A DNA stretch of 49,990 nucleotides from an uncultured Lachnospiraceae bacterium (lineage in GTDB: Bacteria > Bacillota > Clostridia > Lachnospirales > Lachnospiraceae): positions 1-49,990 of the forward strand of contig CACYNO010000010.1 of assembly GCA_902775895.1 (NCBI GenBank). The letters are read 5' to 3'. This document shows positions 25,465 through 32,868 of the stretch, piece by piece. The translations under genes were made by a program, and so were the position numbers. Below the pieces are notes generated by a model. It did not search any database and was not told where the DNA came from. It saw only the letters and a program-made list of their open reading frames with translations. Position 1 is the first letter of the stretch. Each line of letters opens with the position of its first letter.

Positions 25465-25776
25465 TTAACCGTTGATCTTCTCAATCTTAACCTTTGTATA
25501 TGGCTGTCTGTGACCGTTCTTCTTGTGATAGCCCTTCTTAGCCTTATACTTGTAAACGATAATTTTCTTTGCGCGTCCTTCTTTAACAACTGTAGCTGAA
25601 ACGCTTGCTCCGCTTACAGTAGGTGTTCCCACCTTGCTCGCTTTGCCGTCGTTAACGAAAAGAACCTGATCAAATGTAACGGAATCCCCTTCATTTAATC
25701 CTAACTTTTCTACAAAAATCTCATCGCCTTCAGCGACTGTGTACTGTTTTCCACCTGTTGCAATAATAGCGTACAT
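25465..25776 (-). CDS. rplU: 50S ribosomal protein L21
   Basis: L21 (103 residues) binds 23S rRNA. It starts [18 protein letters not shown] and ends with [20 protein letters not shown], the family C-terminal signature. GGAGG precedes the chosen ATG; an upstream in-frame start would translate the leader RNA and is rejected. It is followed by rpmA. Expression is probably feedback-controlled through the structured leader upstream. Confidence 0.98.
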   Translation of the reverse strand: MYAIIATGGKQYTVAEGDEIFVEKLGLNEGDSVTFDQVLFVNDGKASKVGTPTVSGASVSATVVKEGRAKKIIVYKYKAKKGYHKKNGHRQPYTKVKIEKING

Positions 25777-25858
25777 AATATCCTCCTGACTATTTATTCG
25801 CCGGTTTTGGGGAGAGCCGTTATGGCTCTGCTTCATGCCCGTACCCGAGCGGCATGCC
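25777..25858 (-). ncRNA. Ribosomal protein L21 leader
   Basis: The leader between the rplU promoter and its ribosome site can fold into two hairpins on the minus strand: CATGCC against GGCATG around a GCTCGGGTAC loop region, and AGAGCC-ATAAC-GGCTCT. This matches in layout the L21 leader of Firmicutes as I recall it. A covariance search would be needed to confirm membership. Confidence 0.65.
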
Positions 25859-25863
25859 CTAAT

Positions 25864-25892
25864 ATATTAAAGTAAAAACATAGAGTTGTCAA
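25864..25892 (-). promoter_or_regulatory. rplU-rpmA promoter
   Basis: On the minus strand TTGACA (25887-25892) and TAATAT (25864-25869) are 17 bases apart, a near-consensus promoter. Transcription would start near 25857, at the head of the L21 leader. Confidence 0.85.
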
Positions 25893-25938
25893 TATTTTTT
25901 TATACAGATACAAGGCAGTTTCCGGTGTCGGGTTAATA

Positions 25939-26160
25939 AACAGCTTCGTGTTTGCCTTTCCGAACATTAGAAAACGGTCCGAAGAATTCAGAATGACTTA
26001 ATCGTTTACAAAGGTCAAGCAACGCTGCATGATAACTTTCTGTAATAAAAACTTTGATGCAGCTTCATTGCTTGACCTTTGTGTTTAAACGATTCAGTCG
26101 TTCTGTAAATTCTTCAGGGCCGGATTCTACAGTTTGGAAAGGTAAATCACGGAAGCTGTA
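25939..26160. repeat. Long-hairpin repeat, copy C
   Basis: Arms 25940-26022 and 26068-26159 pair over about 85-90 bases. Blocks shared with A and B are CTTTCCGAAC, ACATTAGAA against CTGTAGAAT, and GAAGAATT. The distal arm CAAAGGTCAAGCAA pairs with its own partner but is unlike the other copies. The tip (26023-26067) has a GCTGCAT / ATGCAGC stem. It lies between the rplU promoter and the Nudix promoter. Confidence 0.88.
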
Positions 26161-26198
26161 ATCAGCCCGGCCGGAAAATCCCCGTCCCGCGCATTTAC

Positions 26199-26227
26199 TT
26201 GCCCGGGACAACAACGCATAGTATTAT
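26199..26227 (+). promoter_or_regulatory. Nudix gene promoter
   Basis: TTGCCC (26199-26204) and TATTAT (26222-26227) are 17 bases apart, 24 bases upstream of the Nudix ATG with its AAGGAG site. Confidence 0.65.
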
Positions 26228-26251
26228 ATAAAGAAAAAAAGGAGAACCGGC

Positions 26252-26923
26252 ATGAGCAAAAAAAACGAAATATATAACAAGATATTCGAAGGCGACGGAT
26301 CCCTCAACGAAGACGGGGTAAGTCTGGAGGATTTTGTTAAAAACTATGATCCGGGCATGTATGAAAACCCTTCTCCCACGGTGGACACTGCCGTTTTCTC
26401 CTATAAGGACATTTCCGGAAAAATTATCAGCGGATTAAAATTACTCCTGGTAAAGAGGCGCAACCACCCCTCTATAGGATTCTGGGCGCTGCCCGGCGGT
26501 TTTGTAGAATTAAACGAAGGGATATGCGAAGCCGCAGCAAGAGAGTTAATGGAAGAGACGGGGGTTACAGATATCACTCCCGTACAGGTAAAGGCCTTCG
26601 GAAGCCCCGAAAGAGACCCGCGGACCACCATAATAACCACCCTCTTTACCGCAATGGTAAAAGAAGATTTAATATGCCCCAAAGCCGGGGATGACGCGGC
26701 GGATGCGGCTTTTTTTGATATTGAAGTTAAAGAAGAAAATGATCTGATCTTCCTGACTTTGGAAAACAAAGAAAAAGATCTTAAGCTTTCTGCCAAACTA
26801 AAAAAACACCGCACTCAGTCCGGTGTTTTAAGCAGTGAATATTTTGAACTTCTGGGGTCGGACCGGATTGCAATGGATCATGCGATCCTGATCATCGAGG
26901 CATTCAGATTCATTAACAGGTAA
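26252..26923 (+). CDS. Nudix hydrolase
   Basis: This 223-residue protein contains a complete Nudix box, G-x5-E-x7-R-E-L-x-E-E-x-G-V, in GGFVELNEGICEAAAREL followed by MEETGV (about residues 90-113). Enzymes with this motif hydrolyse nucleoside diphosphates linked to another group; NRHPSIGFWALPGG and the long C-terminal part are reminiscent of ADP-ribose or NrtR-type Nudix proteins, but the last 60 residues do not show a convincing winged helix. It stands alone with its own promoter and an AAGGAG ribosome site. Confidence 0.9.
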   Translation: MSKKNEIYNKIFEGDGSLNEDGVSLEDFVKNYDPGMYENPSPTVDTAVFSYKDISGKIISGLKLLLVKRRNHPSIGFWALPGGFVELNEGICEAAARELMEETGVTDITPVQVKAFGSPERDPRTTIITTLFTAMVKEDLICPKAGDDAADAAFFDIEVKEENDLIFLTLENKEKDLKLSAKLKKHRTQSGVLSSEYFELLGSDRIAMDHAILIIEAFRFINR

Positions 26924-26930
26924 AACATAT

Positions 26931-26977
26931 CCCCGGGCACTCCGACCGGTCTTGCCGGGTTTACCCGGTTCCCGGGG
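26931..26977. terminator. GC-rich hairpin between convergent nudix and cca genes
   Basis: An outer CCCCGGG / CCCGGGG pair encloses an inner CCGGG-TTTA-CCCGG stem, between two genes that converge. No T-run follows on either strand, so an intrinsic terminator role is only possible. Confidence 0.4.
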
Positions 26978-27008
26978 GTGTTTGCGGTTAAGAGCATTAA
27001 CCTTTGTC

Positions 27009-28256
27009 TCAAAAACCCGTATCCAGCATATCCAGGAGAGTCTCCTTGTCGTTTAGTTTCGGATTTTCCAAAACTATGTGCATCAGCCACTCAAGGGTCT
27101 CTCCTATTTTTTTGCCACTGTATCCGCGCTCCAGCAGATCGTCTCCCGTCACATCCAGTTTCCTGAGGCTTATGCAGTCTCCCCTCTCAATTATTTCGTC
27201 ATAGTATCTTCGTATGGTCTTTAAATGATTACGGCTGCCACGCATGTTCAGTCCTGTTACTTCTTCCTTTGTAAAAATCTCTGCTTCAGAAAAAACAAAA
27301 AGATTTTCCATCAGTGCCGGACCGTATTTGTACATTGCCTCTCTTACAGCAAATTCATTTTCTCCCAACTTCTCCTCTTCACCGGAATATCTTATTATCC
27401 TGGTGACCATGTCCGTCGTGTTGTTATCTATCTTCAGGGTCTTCATAGTCTCCCTGGCTTTTCCCGAGCCCAGGGGACTAAGAAGTGCCGCATACCTCAT
27501 CACAGGAGTACTGGGCATATAACGAAGCATTGAACGTACCTTTTCCGCATCTTTTGAACCAAGTACAGCGTTTATACCAGGCAGGATCTCGGAAAACAGC
27601 CCTGTCATACGATATTCGGAAACGCACTCAGGATGATCTGAAAGGATGGTCTTTGCAAGCTCTGCCTGGATACGTTCCATACTGACATTCTTTATGCCGT
27701 CCGCCATGACCTTAATGGCCTGATATGTGTTGATATCTATATTAAAACCAAGCTGTGCGGAAAATCTTATGGCGCGCATCATCCTGAGAGCATCCTCTGA
27801 AAATCTCTCAAAGGGATCTCCAACTGCTCTTATGATATGCCTTTGAAGGTCCGGAATTCCGTCAAAGTCATCCCTTATCCCTTTATCGTCATTATAAGCA
27901 ATGGCGTTTATGGTGAAGTCTCGTCTCTTTAAATCTTCCCTTAAGCTTCTTGTAAACTTCACGTTATCAGGATGCCTTCCGTCCGCATAGTCTCCGTCTA
28001 TCCTGTAAGTAGTCACCTCATAGCCGTTGCCGTTTACAAGTACCGTCACGGTCCCGTGCTTTATACCCGTGTCGATGGTCTTTATAAATATGATCTTTAC
28101 CTCTTCCGGTTTTGCGGATGTGGTGATATCCCAGTCCTCAGGCTCACGACCCAGGAGCGTATCCCTTACGCATCCCCCCACAACAAAGGCTTCATGACCC
28201 GCATGCTGTAATCTTGAAATTATTGACGCCACATCCTTGGGCATTTCAATCTTCAT
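27009..28256 (-). CDS. cca: CCA tRNA nucleotidyltransferase
   Basis: This 415-residue enzyme adds or repairs the 3' CCA end of tRNA. The class II nucleotidyltransferase head is clear: AFVVGGCVRDTLLGREPEDWDI (read in two blocks, about residues 23-44), with the metal-binding D-x-D, followed by RRDFTINAIAYN and DALRMMRAIRFSAQLGF. The C-terminal region has no obvious HD phosphohydrolase motif. The ATG chosen has GAGGG upstream and overlaps the barstar gene by 11 bp; a TTG 21 bases earlier is an alternative. It is the last gene of a barnase-barstar-cca run. Confidence 0.95.
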   Translation of the reverse strand: MKIEMPKDVASIISRLQHAGHEAFVVGGCVRDTLLGREPEDWDITTSAKPEEVKIIFIKTIDTGIKHGTVTVLVNGNGYEVTTYRIDGDYADGRHPDNVKFTRSLREDLKRRDFTINAIAYNDDKGIRDDFDGIPDLQRHIIRAVGDPFERFSEDALRMMRAIRFSAQLGFNIDINTYQAIKVMADGIKNVSMERIQAELAKTILSDHPECVSEYRMTGLFSEILPGINAVLGSKDAEKVRSMLRYMPSTPVMRYAALLSPLGSGKARETMKTLKIDNNTTDMVTRIIRYSGEEEKLGENEFAVREAMYKYGPALMENLFVFSEAEIFTKEEVTGLNMRGSRNHLKTIRRYYDEIIERGDCISLRKLDVTGDDLLERGYSGKKIGETLEWLMHIVLENPKLNDKETLLDMLDTGF

Positions 28257-28527
28257 CCTGTATGATCCCTCTTTCAACTTCTACTTCTAAAGATTCATTT
28301 TCTTCCGCTGCATCCCAAAAAACATTCACTATGGAATTGTCCGTGTGATCCGTCATATCACAGTTTATGATCTTCACCTTTACCTGCTCGCTGATATCCG
28401 TAAGACAATCATAGAGAGCATCCAGATTTCTGCCGTAGTAGCCCGGAAAATCCATCTCTCTTTCGATATACCGGTGAGCACCTTTTACCGTCATAAATTT
28501 TTTGAAGTCCAATATTATTTCTTTCAT
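28246..28527 (-). CDS. Barstar-family ribonuclease inhibitor
   Basis: This 93-residue acidic protein closely follows the barstar pattern: short N-terminal strand (KEIILDF), then FPGYYGRNLDALYDCLTDI, where barstar has PEYYGENLDALWDCLT, the helix that plugs the barnase active site. It should bind and neutralise the barnase encoded 32 bp upstream before export. An in-frame ATG 12 bases earlier is possible, but the chosen one has better ribosome spacing. Its end overlaps the cca start. Confidence 0.93.
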   Translation of the reverse strand: MKEIILDFKKFMTVKGAHRYIEREMDFPGYYGRNLDALYDCLTDISEQVKVKIINCDMTDHTDNSIVNVFWDAAEENESLEVEVERGIIQDED

Positions 28528-28559
28528 GATAACATCCATTCCTGATCACTTTATGTTTG

Positions 28560-29057
28560 TCAATAAAGCTGCGTATAGGATTTATAATGATCCTGAGTGT
28601 AAAAGATCAGACCGTCGTTGGAATATACCAGCCTTTTAGCATTCCTTGTCCCGCCGTTATAGTCAATATCACACTCGCGATATTTTCTTCCTGATGCCTT
28701 TGGCAACTTTCCTTCATAGTTGCTGAAGGTGTCCCCGCCTATGCTTTTACCGGGAGCCACTTCCCACAGGTTTCCTTCCTGTGCGTTCCACCCCAGCTTT
28801 TTCGCCTTGCTCTTGGTTATATAATTATCCGGAAGATGTCCGTAGGTGTGTATATACGCCGCCACCTCAGACATGGAAGTATATGAGCCGTCCTCATCCG
28901 GAGTAAAATCCGAACCGCTTTCCGTCTTCCCGCTTACAGTCTGAAAGCTTGCTGTCTCTGTGGGCTTTTCATTTCCCGGAAACGAACACCCGGCAATACC
29001 GCTTATACACAAAAATATGAGCATGACAGCAGCAAGACCGGCAAAGATTTTTCTCAT
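28560..29057 (-). CDS. Barnase-family ribonuclease with lipoprotein signal
   Basis: This 165-residue protein carries a signal peptide ending in a lipobox (I-A-G-C24), a Ser/Thr/Glu-rich linker (about 25-58) and a barnase domain (about 60-165). The domain matches barnase in LPDNYITKSKAKKLGW, VAPGKSIGGDTFSNYEGKLP, YRECDIDY and DHYKSYTQLY. By comparison with barnase K27, E73, R83, R87 and H102, the active residues K82, E128, R138, R142 and H157 are all present. The lipobox suggests it is tethered to the outer face of the membrane rather than freely secreted. Its inhibitor is the next gene. Confidence 0.94.
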   Translation of the reverse strand: MRKIFAGLAAVMLIFLCISGIAGCSFPGNEKPTETASFQTVSGKTESGSDFTPDEDGSYTSMSEVAAYIHTYGHLPDNYITKSKAKKLGWNAQEGNLWEVAPGKSIGGDTFSNYEGKLPKASGRKYRECDIDYNGGTRNAKRLVYSNDGLIFYTQDHYKSYTQLY

Positions 29058-29124
29058 AATGTACTATCCTCCGTATTTCAAACCAATTTTACTATTGAGG
29101 CATAGCTATGACAAGTGTACGCAT

Positions 29125-29260
29125 ATTGTTTTTATGCCGTCAGGGTATGTTTTTGCCGGCCTTACGCTTGCGTATCTGCTTATACATCCTGAACTTATCT
29201 CAGTTCAGCAAGCGTACAGACGGCAAAAGCATATCCCTGACGGTGTTATGAAAAACAATC
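29125..29260. repeat. Long imperfect inverted repeat upstream of barnase
   Basis: Arms 29125-29171 and 29208-29259 share the paired blocks ATTGTTTTT, CCGTCAGGG, TTTTGCCG and TACGCTTGC; between them lies a smaller CTGAAC / GTTCAG hairpin. It is a single-copy element here and differs in sequence from the A/B/C family. It lies between the GT-C gene and barnase, both on the minus strand, and lacks a T-run after the stem. Confidence 0.75.
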
Positions 29261-29263
29261 TTA

Positions 29264-30430
29264 TCACATAATAAGATGCGCCTGGGCATACCACATTGCT
29301 ATAGTTATCACACCGCCGGCATAAAGCAATATGGTAAAGAACACCTGCGCCCCATGGGACTTCATACTCTTGATCAGAAGATACATACCCATCCATACAA
29401 CAAATGACCCGGAAATAAACCTGGGGGTACTCATGATATGGGATGTCAGCGGCAGCAAAAGACTTATGATACCCCAGACCGCCTCTCTCCTTAATCCCTT
29501 TACGAACATCCATACATAAAGAACAAATGCTGCTATGCATATCCACGCACTTATGGTGTAGTGTATCTCTCCTGTACTGAAAAGGTAATGCTTAAGCACC
29601 CCTATCACCGGTAAAAAGTCCTCATTTCTCCATGCAACCTGTACATGAATGAACCCGAACGCATCCCCCAGGAAAAAGTAAAGATAGAGCATATAGCAGA
29701 AAAGACCTACCGGTACCAGCAACAGACTGAAAAGCCTTGCCGGTCTTGCAAACACATTTCCCACAAAGCAGAAAATATTCCCGCTCCCTTTTTCTTTTCT
29801 GTAAGACGAATACATTGCCATGATCAACGGTATAATAAGGAGAACTCCAACGCTTCTCGTGGCTCCCGCAAGGGCTGCAAACATACCCGCCAAAGGAAAT
29901 AATTCTTTCTGAGCTGCATAAAAAAACAGAACCAGAAGAAGAACGAACAGACTCTCCGTATAGACCGCTGAAAAATAAACGGTGAAAGGTCCCAGCATCA
30001 AAAACCAGGCCAGGAGACTTCCGTTTTTCGAAAGTCCGGTAAAGAGAACACCCCTCTCTCCTTTAACTATCCCTCTGTCCCTTATTAGCTTCACCGCAAA
30101 AAACGCTGCGATGACAAGGCAGACATTTGATACGATGATCCCGCACCAAAAAGGAGAAAGGTTTCCGCCCGAGATCATCCTTACACCCCGGCACGCTAAC
30201 GGAAACAGTGGGAAGAAAGCCCAGTTAGCCTGACCGTTTGATTTATTGGTATAGTGATATCCATTTTCAATAATGTCACTGTAATGCTCCGTATCCCACC
30301 TTCCGAATACGGCTTCAAAACCGGAATTATCATTGCAGACAGCACAATATATAAAATAAACAGCAGCGAAGATACCACGGGTGATCAAAAATATTATCAA
30401 TATATTGGCTATAAGTTTTTTATTGCTCAT
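29264..30430 (-). CDS. PIG-V-like GT-C membrane glycosyltransferase
   Basis: This 388-residue protein has about nine hydrophobic segments. The first extracellular loop contains FGRWDTEHYSDIIENGYHY, an acidic W-D motif with a nearby D/E typical of polyprenyl-phosphate sugar-dependent GT-C enzymes, and NWAFFPLFPL resembles PIG-V type mannosyltransferases. Acceptor and donor cannot be read. manA, which makes fructose/mannose-6-phosphate interconversion possible, is just upstream, which fits a mannose-using enzyme weakly. The ATG lies 31 bp past the preceding small gene. Confidence 0.7.
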   Translation of the reverse strand: MSNKKLIANILIIFLITRGIFAAVYFIYCAVCNDNSGFEAVFGRWDTEHYSDIIENGYHYTNKSNGQANWAFFPLFPLACRGVRMISGGNLSPFWCGIIVSNVCLVIAAFFAVKLIRDRGIVKGERGVLFTGLSKNGSLLAWFLMLGPFTVYFSAVYTESLFVLLLVLFFYAAQKELFPLAGMFAALAGATRSVGVLLIIPLIMAMYSSYRKEKGSGNIFCFVGNVFARPARLFSLLLVPVGLFCYMLYLYFFLGDAFGFIHVQVAWRNEDFLPVIGVLKHYLFSTGEIHYTISAWICIAAFVLYVWMFVKGLRREAVWGIISLLLPLTSHIMSTPRFISGSFVVWMGMYLLIKSMKSHGAQVFFTILLYAGGVITIAMWYAQAHLIM

Positions 30431-30460
30431 AGTTGATCTCCGTTACAAAAATTAAACCGG

Positions 30461-30613
30461 TCAGTGACCGGGATTTTTCCATTTCTTTACAGTATGGTCT
30501 ATATAAAACGCGCGATACTCATCCGAAACCTTGGGATTTTTCCCCAGATACAAGGTTATGGCAAAAAAAGCCACAAGCCCCGCACACACAAGATATAATA
30601 AAAATTTCTTCAT
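30461..30613 (-). CDS. Small single-span membrane peptide (50 aa)
   Basis: A 50-codon frame starts MKKFLLYLVCAGLVAFFAIT, one membrane span, and continues with GKNPKVSDEYRAFYIDHTV to a basic C-terminus. AAGGA lies at suitable distance upstream of the ATG. It fits between manA (4 bp from its stop) and the GT-C gene, on the same strand, with tight spacing. I do not recognise a family. It could assist the neighbouring membrane enzyme, but that is only inference from position. Confidence 0.65.
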   Translation of the reverse strand: MKKFLLYLVCAGLVAFFAITLYLGKNPKVSDEYRAFYIDHTVKKWKNPGH

Positions 30614-30617
30614 ACCA

Positions 30618-31604
30618 CTATATCCTTACCGTCAAAAACTCTGATTTACCCTCAACGCTCACGATCCGCTCTCCGGCGTTTACAAAAAAGGTATCTCCTG
30701 CTTTAAAGGCATGTTCTGCTCCCGTATCGCCGGTCTTTAAGATTCCTTCACCTTTTATAAAGACCATAGCAACAAATGAAGCTTTGCTCACAGGCACTTC
30801 AAACACATCTTCATTCTTTATCAGATCCACGGTAAAGTAGATGCTTTCAACCAGCCTGTTTTCCTTTTTTTCTCTGCCTGATGATTTCGTCGGCCCTATC
30901 TTTGCAAGTGTTACGTTCAGATCTATGTCCGTAGACTCCAGGGCTTTGTCTATGTGAAGCTCTCTCGGCTCTCCGTTCTTGTCTGTCCTGCCGTAATCAT
31001 CTATGCGGTATGTAAGGTTTGAATTCTGCTGTATCTCGCATATTATCACGCCTTTGCCTATGGCATGGATAATTCCGGCTTTTACAAATAATGCATCTCC
31101 GGGCTGTACGGGAACTTTATTTAATATTTCTTTAAGAGTATTATTTTCTATCCTTTCCTTCAGCTCCTGTTTCGTAACGGGACGTGAAAGGCCATAATAA
31201 AGATAGGCACCCGGCTGTGCATCCACCACATACCACATCTCATTCTTTCCGTATTCTCCTTCTACCTGAAGGGCGTACAGATCATCGGGATGAACCTGAA
31301 TGGAAAGAAGCTTTGCCGCATCTATGAACTTTATCAGTATCGGAAATTTCTCATATCTGTACACATTGGTTCCCAACGCAGATCTTCCTACAATGTCAAG
31401 GTACTCCGTAAAGTCCTTTCCGGCATACTCCCCGTCTGCGATCTTGCTTACTCCCTCACTATGAGCTGACAGTTCCCAGCTCTCGGCAATATCACGGCTT
31501 GACTCTTTACCGAACATTGCTTTGAGATTATTGCCGCCCCAGAGGTAGTCTTTGTATAAGGGTTTCAGTTTAATGACCGGTTCCTTACAGCCACTCTCTC
31601 TCAC
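30618..31604 (-). CDS. manA: Mannose-6-phosphate isomerase, class I
   Basis: This 328-residue zinc enzyme interconverts fructose-6-phosphate and mannose-6-phosphate. The signatures are LKPLYKDYLWGGNNLK at the N-terminus, the metal site QVHPDDLYA with NEMWYVV (about 98-122), and a histidine in FVKAGIIHAIGKG near 178. Length matches the short Firmicutes form. The start is a GTG with GAAGG upstream. It follows pfk by 24 bp. It could supply mannose-6-P for envelope glycans, perhaps with the GT-C gene downstream. Confidence 0.95.
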   Translation of the reverse strand: MRESGCKEPVIKLKPLYKDYLWGGNNLKAMFGKESSRDIAESWELSAHSEGVSKIADGEYAGKDFTEYLDIVGRSALGTNVYRYEKFPILIKFIDAAKLLSIQVHPDDLYALQVEGEYGKNEMWYVVDAQPGAYLYYGLSRPVTKQELKERIENNTLKEILNKVPVQPGDALFVKAGIIHAIGKGVIICEIQQNSNLTYRIDDYGRTDKNGEPRELHIDKALESTDIDLNVTLAKIGPTKSSGREKKENRLVESIYFTVDLIKNEDVFEVPVSKASFVAMVFIKGEGILKTGDTGAEHAFKAGDTFFVNAGERIVSVEGKSEFLTVRI

Positions 31605-31628
31605 TTTTTTTACACCTTCTTTTTTTTA

Positions 31629-32852
31629 TTAATATCTGTCGTATAAATAATCCGGCAGACCTTCCTTATAATCAACCTTCGTCTCTCCCTCTGTAAGAGG
31701 TCTCAAATAATGGATCATGTCAGCCGTCACGGTAAAGTTGTCCTCATCTATCCATTCAGGCGGAACATCCTTTACCCTGTTTGCAACCTTCGTAACATCC
31801 ACATATCCGTATTCCACGATATAAGGATCATTTCCCTTTCTTGTAAGGGTAGCCATGATACCGCTTTTCCCTTCAGAAGCATATCTGAAAGCGTTCTCTC
31901 CCAAATTATAGCTTTCATTAATGTCTGTCTCCGATGAAATATGGCCTGCGGATCTTTGTGCTGAACCCAGGTCTATGCTCCTGACTTTGCATCCAATCGC
32001 TTCCTTTATAAGACCTGCCAAGGCGCTTGCCGTGCCACTCAGCTGGGGATGTCCGAATTTATCAACGTAACCTGTACTTGCGGAAATATAATTTCCGTCT
32101 TTATCTTTCAGACCTTCGGATACTGCAACTACGGCAAAACCCGCCTTCTGCACTTCCTCATTTACCCTGTCGATAAATTTTTCTTTATCAAAAGGCACCT
32201 CCGGAAGACATATAACAGGTTCCGACGGAAAGTTCTCAGGCGGAGCCAGTACTGCCGCAGCTGTAAGCCATCCTGAATCCCTTCCCATGATCTCCACCAC
32301 TGCCACATATTCCAGCGGGTAAAGCCCCGTATCCATCATCACTTCCCTGAAAGTGGTCGCTACATATTTCACGGCGGAACCAAAGCCCGGTGCATGATCG
32401 ATCTCAACAAGATCATTGTCTATAGTCTTTGGAACTCCCACAACTTTTACTGAAAGCCCCCGGCTTTCGGTGAAAGTTTTTATGCGGGCCACCGTATCCA
32501 TGGAATCATTCCCGCCTATGTAAAAGAACATGCCGATATTATATTTTTTAAATATCTCCGTAAGCCTCGTATAATCGCTGTCATCTTCTTCAGGTTTTTT
32601 AAGCTTATACCGGCATGTCTTCAGATACATGTCAGGTGTAAACCTCAGGCGTCTTAAGGCATCTTCATCTCCTTCAAACCTTTCGGTGAGGCTTATTATG
32701 TTTTCCTCAAGTATTCCCTGTACCCCGTTAACTCCGCCGAATATCTCTCCTGTGTTATCCGACTTTAAAGCGGCACTTATTATACCTGCAAGGGCAGCAT
32801 TTATTGCAGCCGTAGGTCCTCCTGACTGTGCGATAAGTATGTTATTATTCAT
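31629..32852 (-). CDS. pfp: Phosphofructokinase, PPi-dependent type
   Basis: This 407-residue enzyme phosphorylates fructose-6-phosphate. It has AQSGGPTAAINAAL at the N-terminus, YIGGNDSMDTV (near residue 105) and PKTIDNDLVEIDHAPGFG (near 140). The Lys in PKTIDNDL (Gly in ATP enzymes) and the acidic residue at the GGNDS site favour pyrophosphate as phosphoryl donor; this is inferred from those residues. Use of PPi would make the step reversible. It is between metF and manA on the minus strand. Confidence 0.9.
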   Translation of the reverse strand: MNNNILIAQSGGPTAAINAALAGIISAALKSDNTGEIFGGVNGVQGILEENIISLTERFEGDEDALRRLRFTPDMYLKTCRYKLKKPEEDDSDYTRLTEIFKKYNIGMFFYIGGNDSMDTVARIKTFTESRGLSVKVVGVPKTIDNDLVEIDHAPGFGSAVKYVATTFREVMMDTGLYPLEYVAVVEIMGRDSGWLTAAAVLAPPENFPSEPVICLPEVPFDKEKFIDRVNEEVQKAGFAVVAVSEGLKDKDGNYISASTGYVDKFGHPQLSGTASALAGLIKEAIGCKVRSIDLGSAQRSAGHISSETDINESYNLGENAFRYASEGKSGIMATLTRKGNDPYIVEYGYVDVTKVANRVKDVPPEWIDEDNFTVTADMIHYLRPLTEGETKVDYKEGLPDYLYDRY

Positions 32853-32868
32853 TCATGCCTCCAATATA

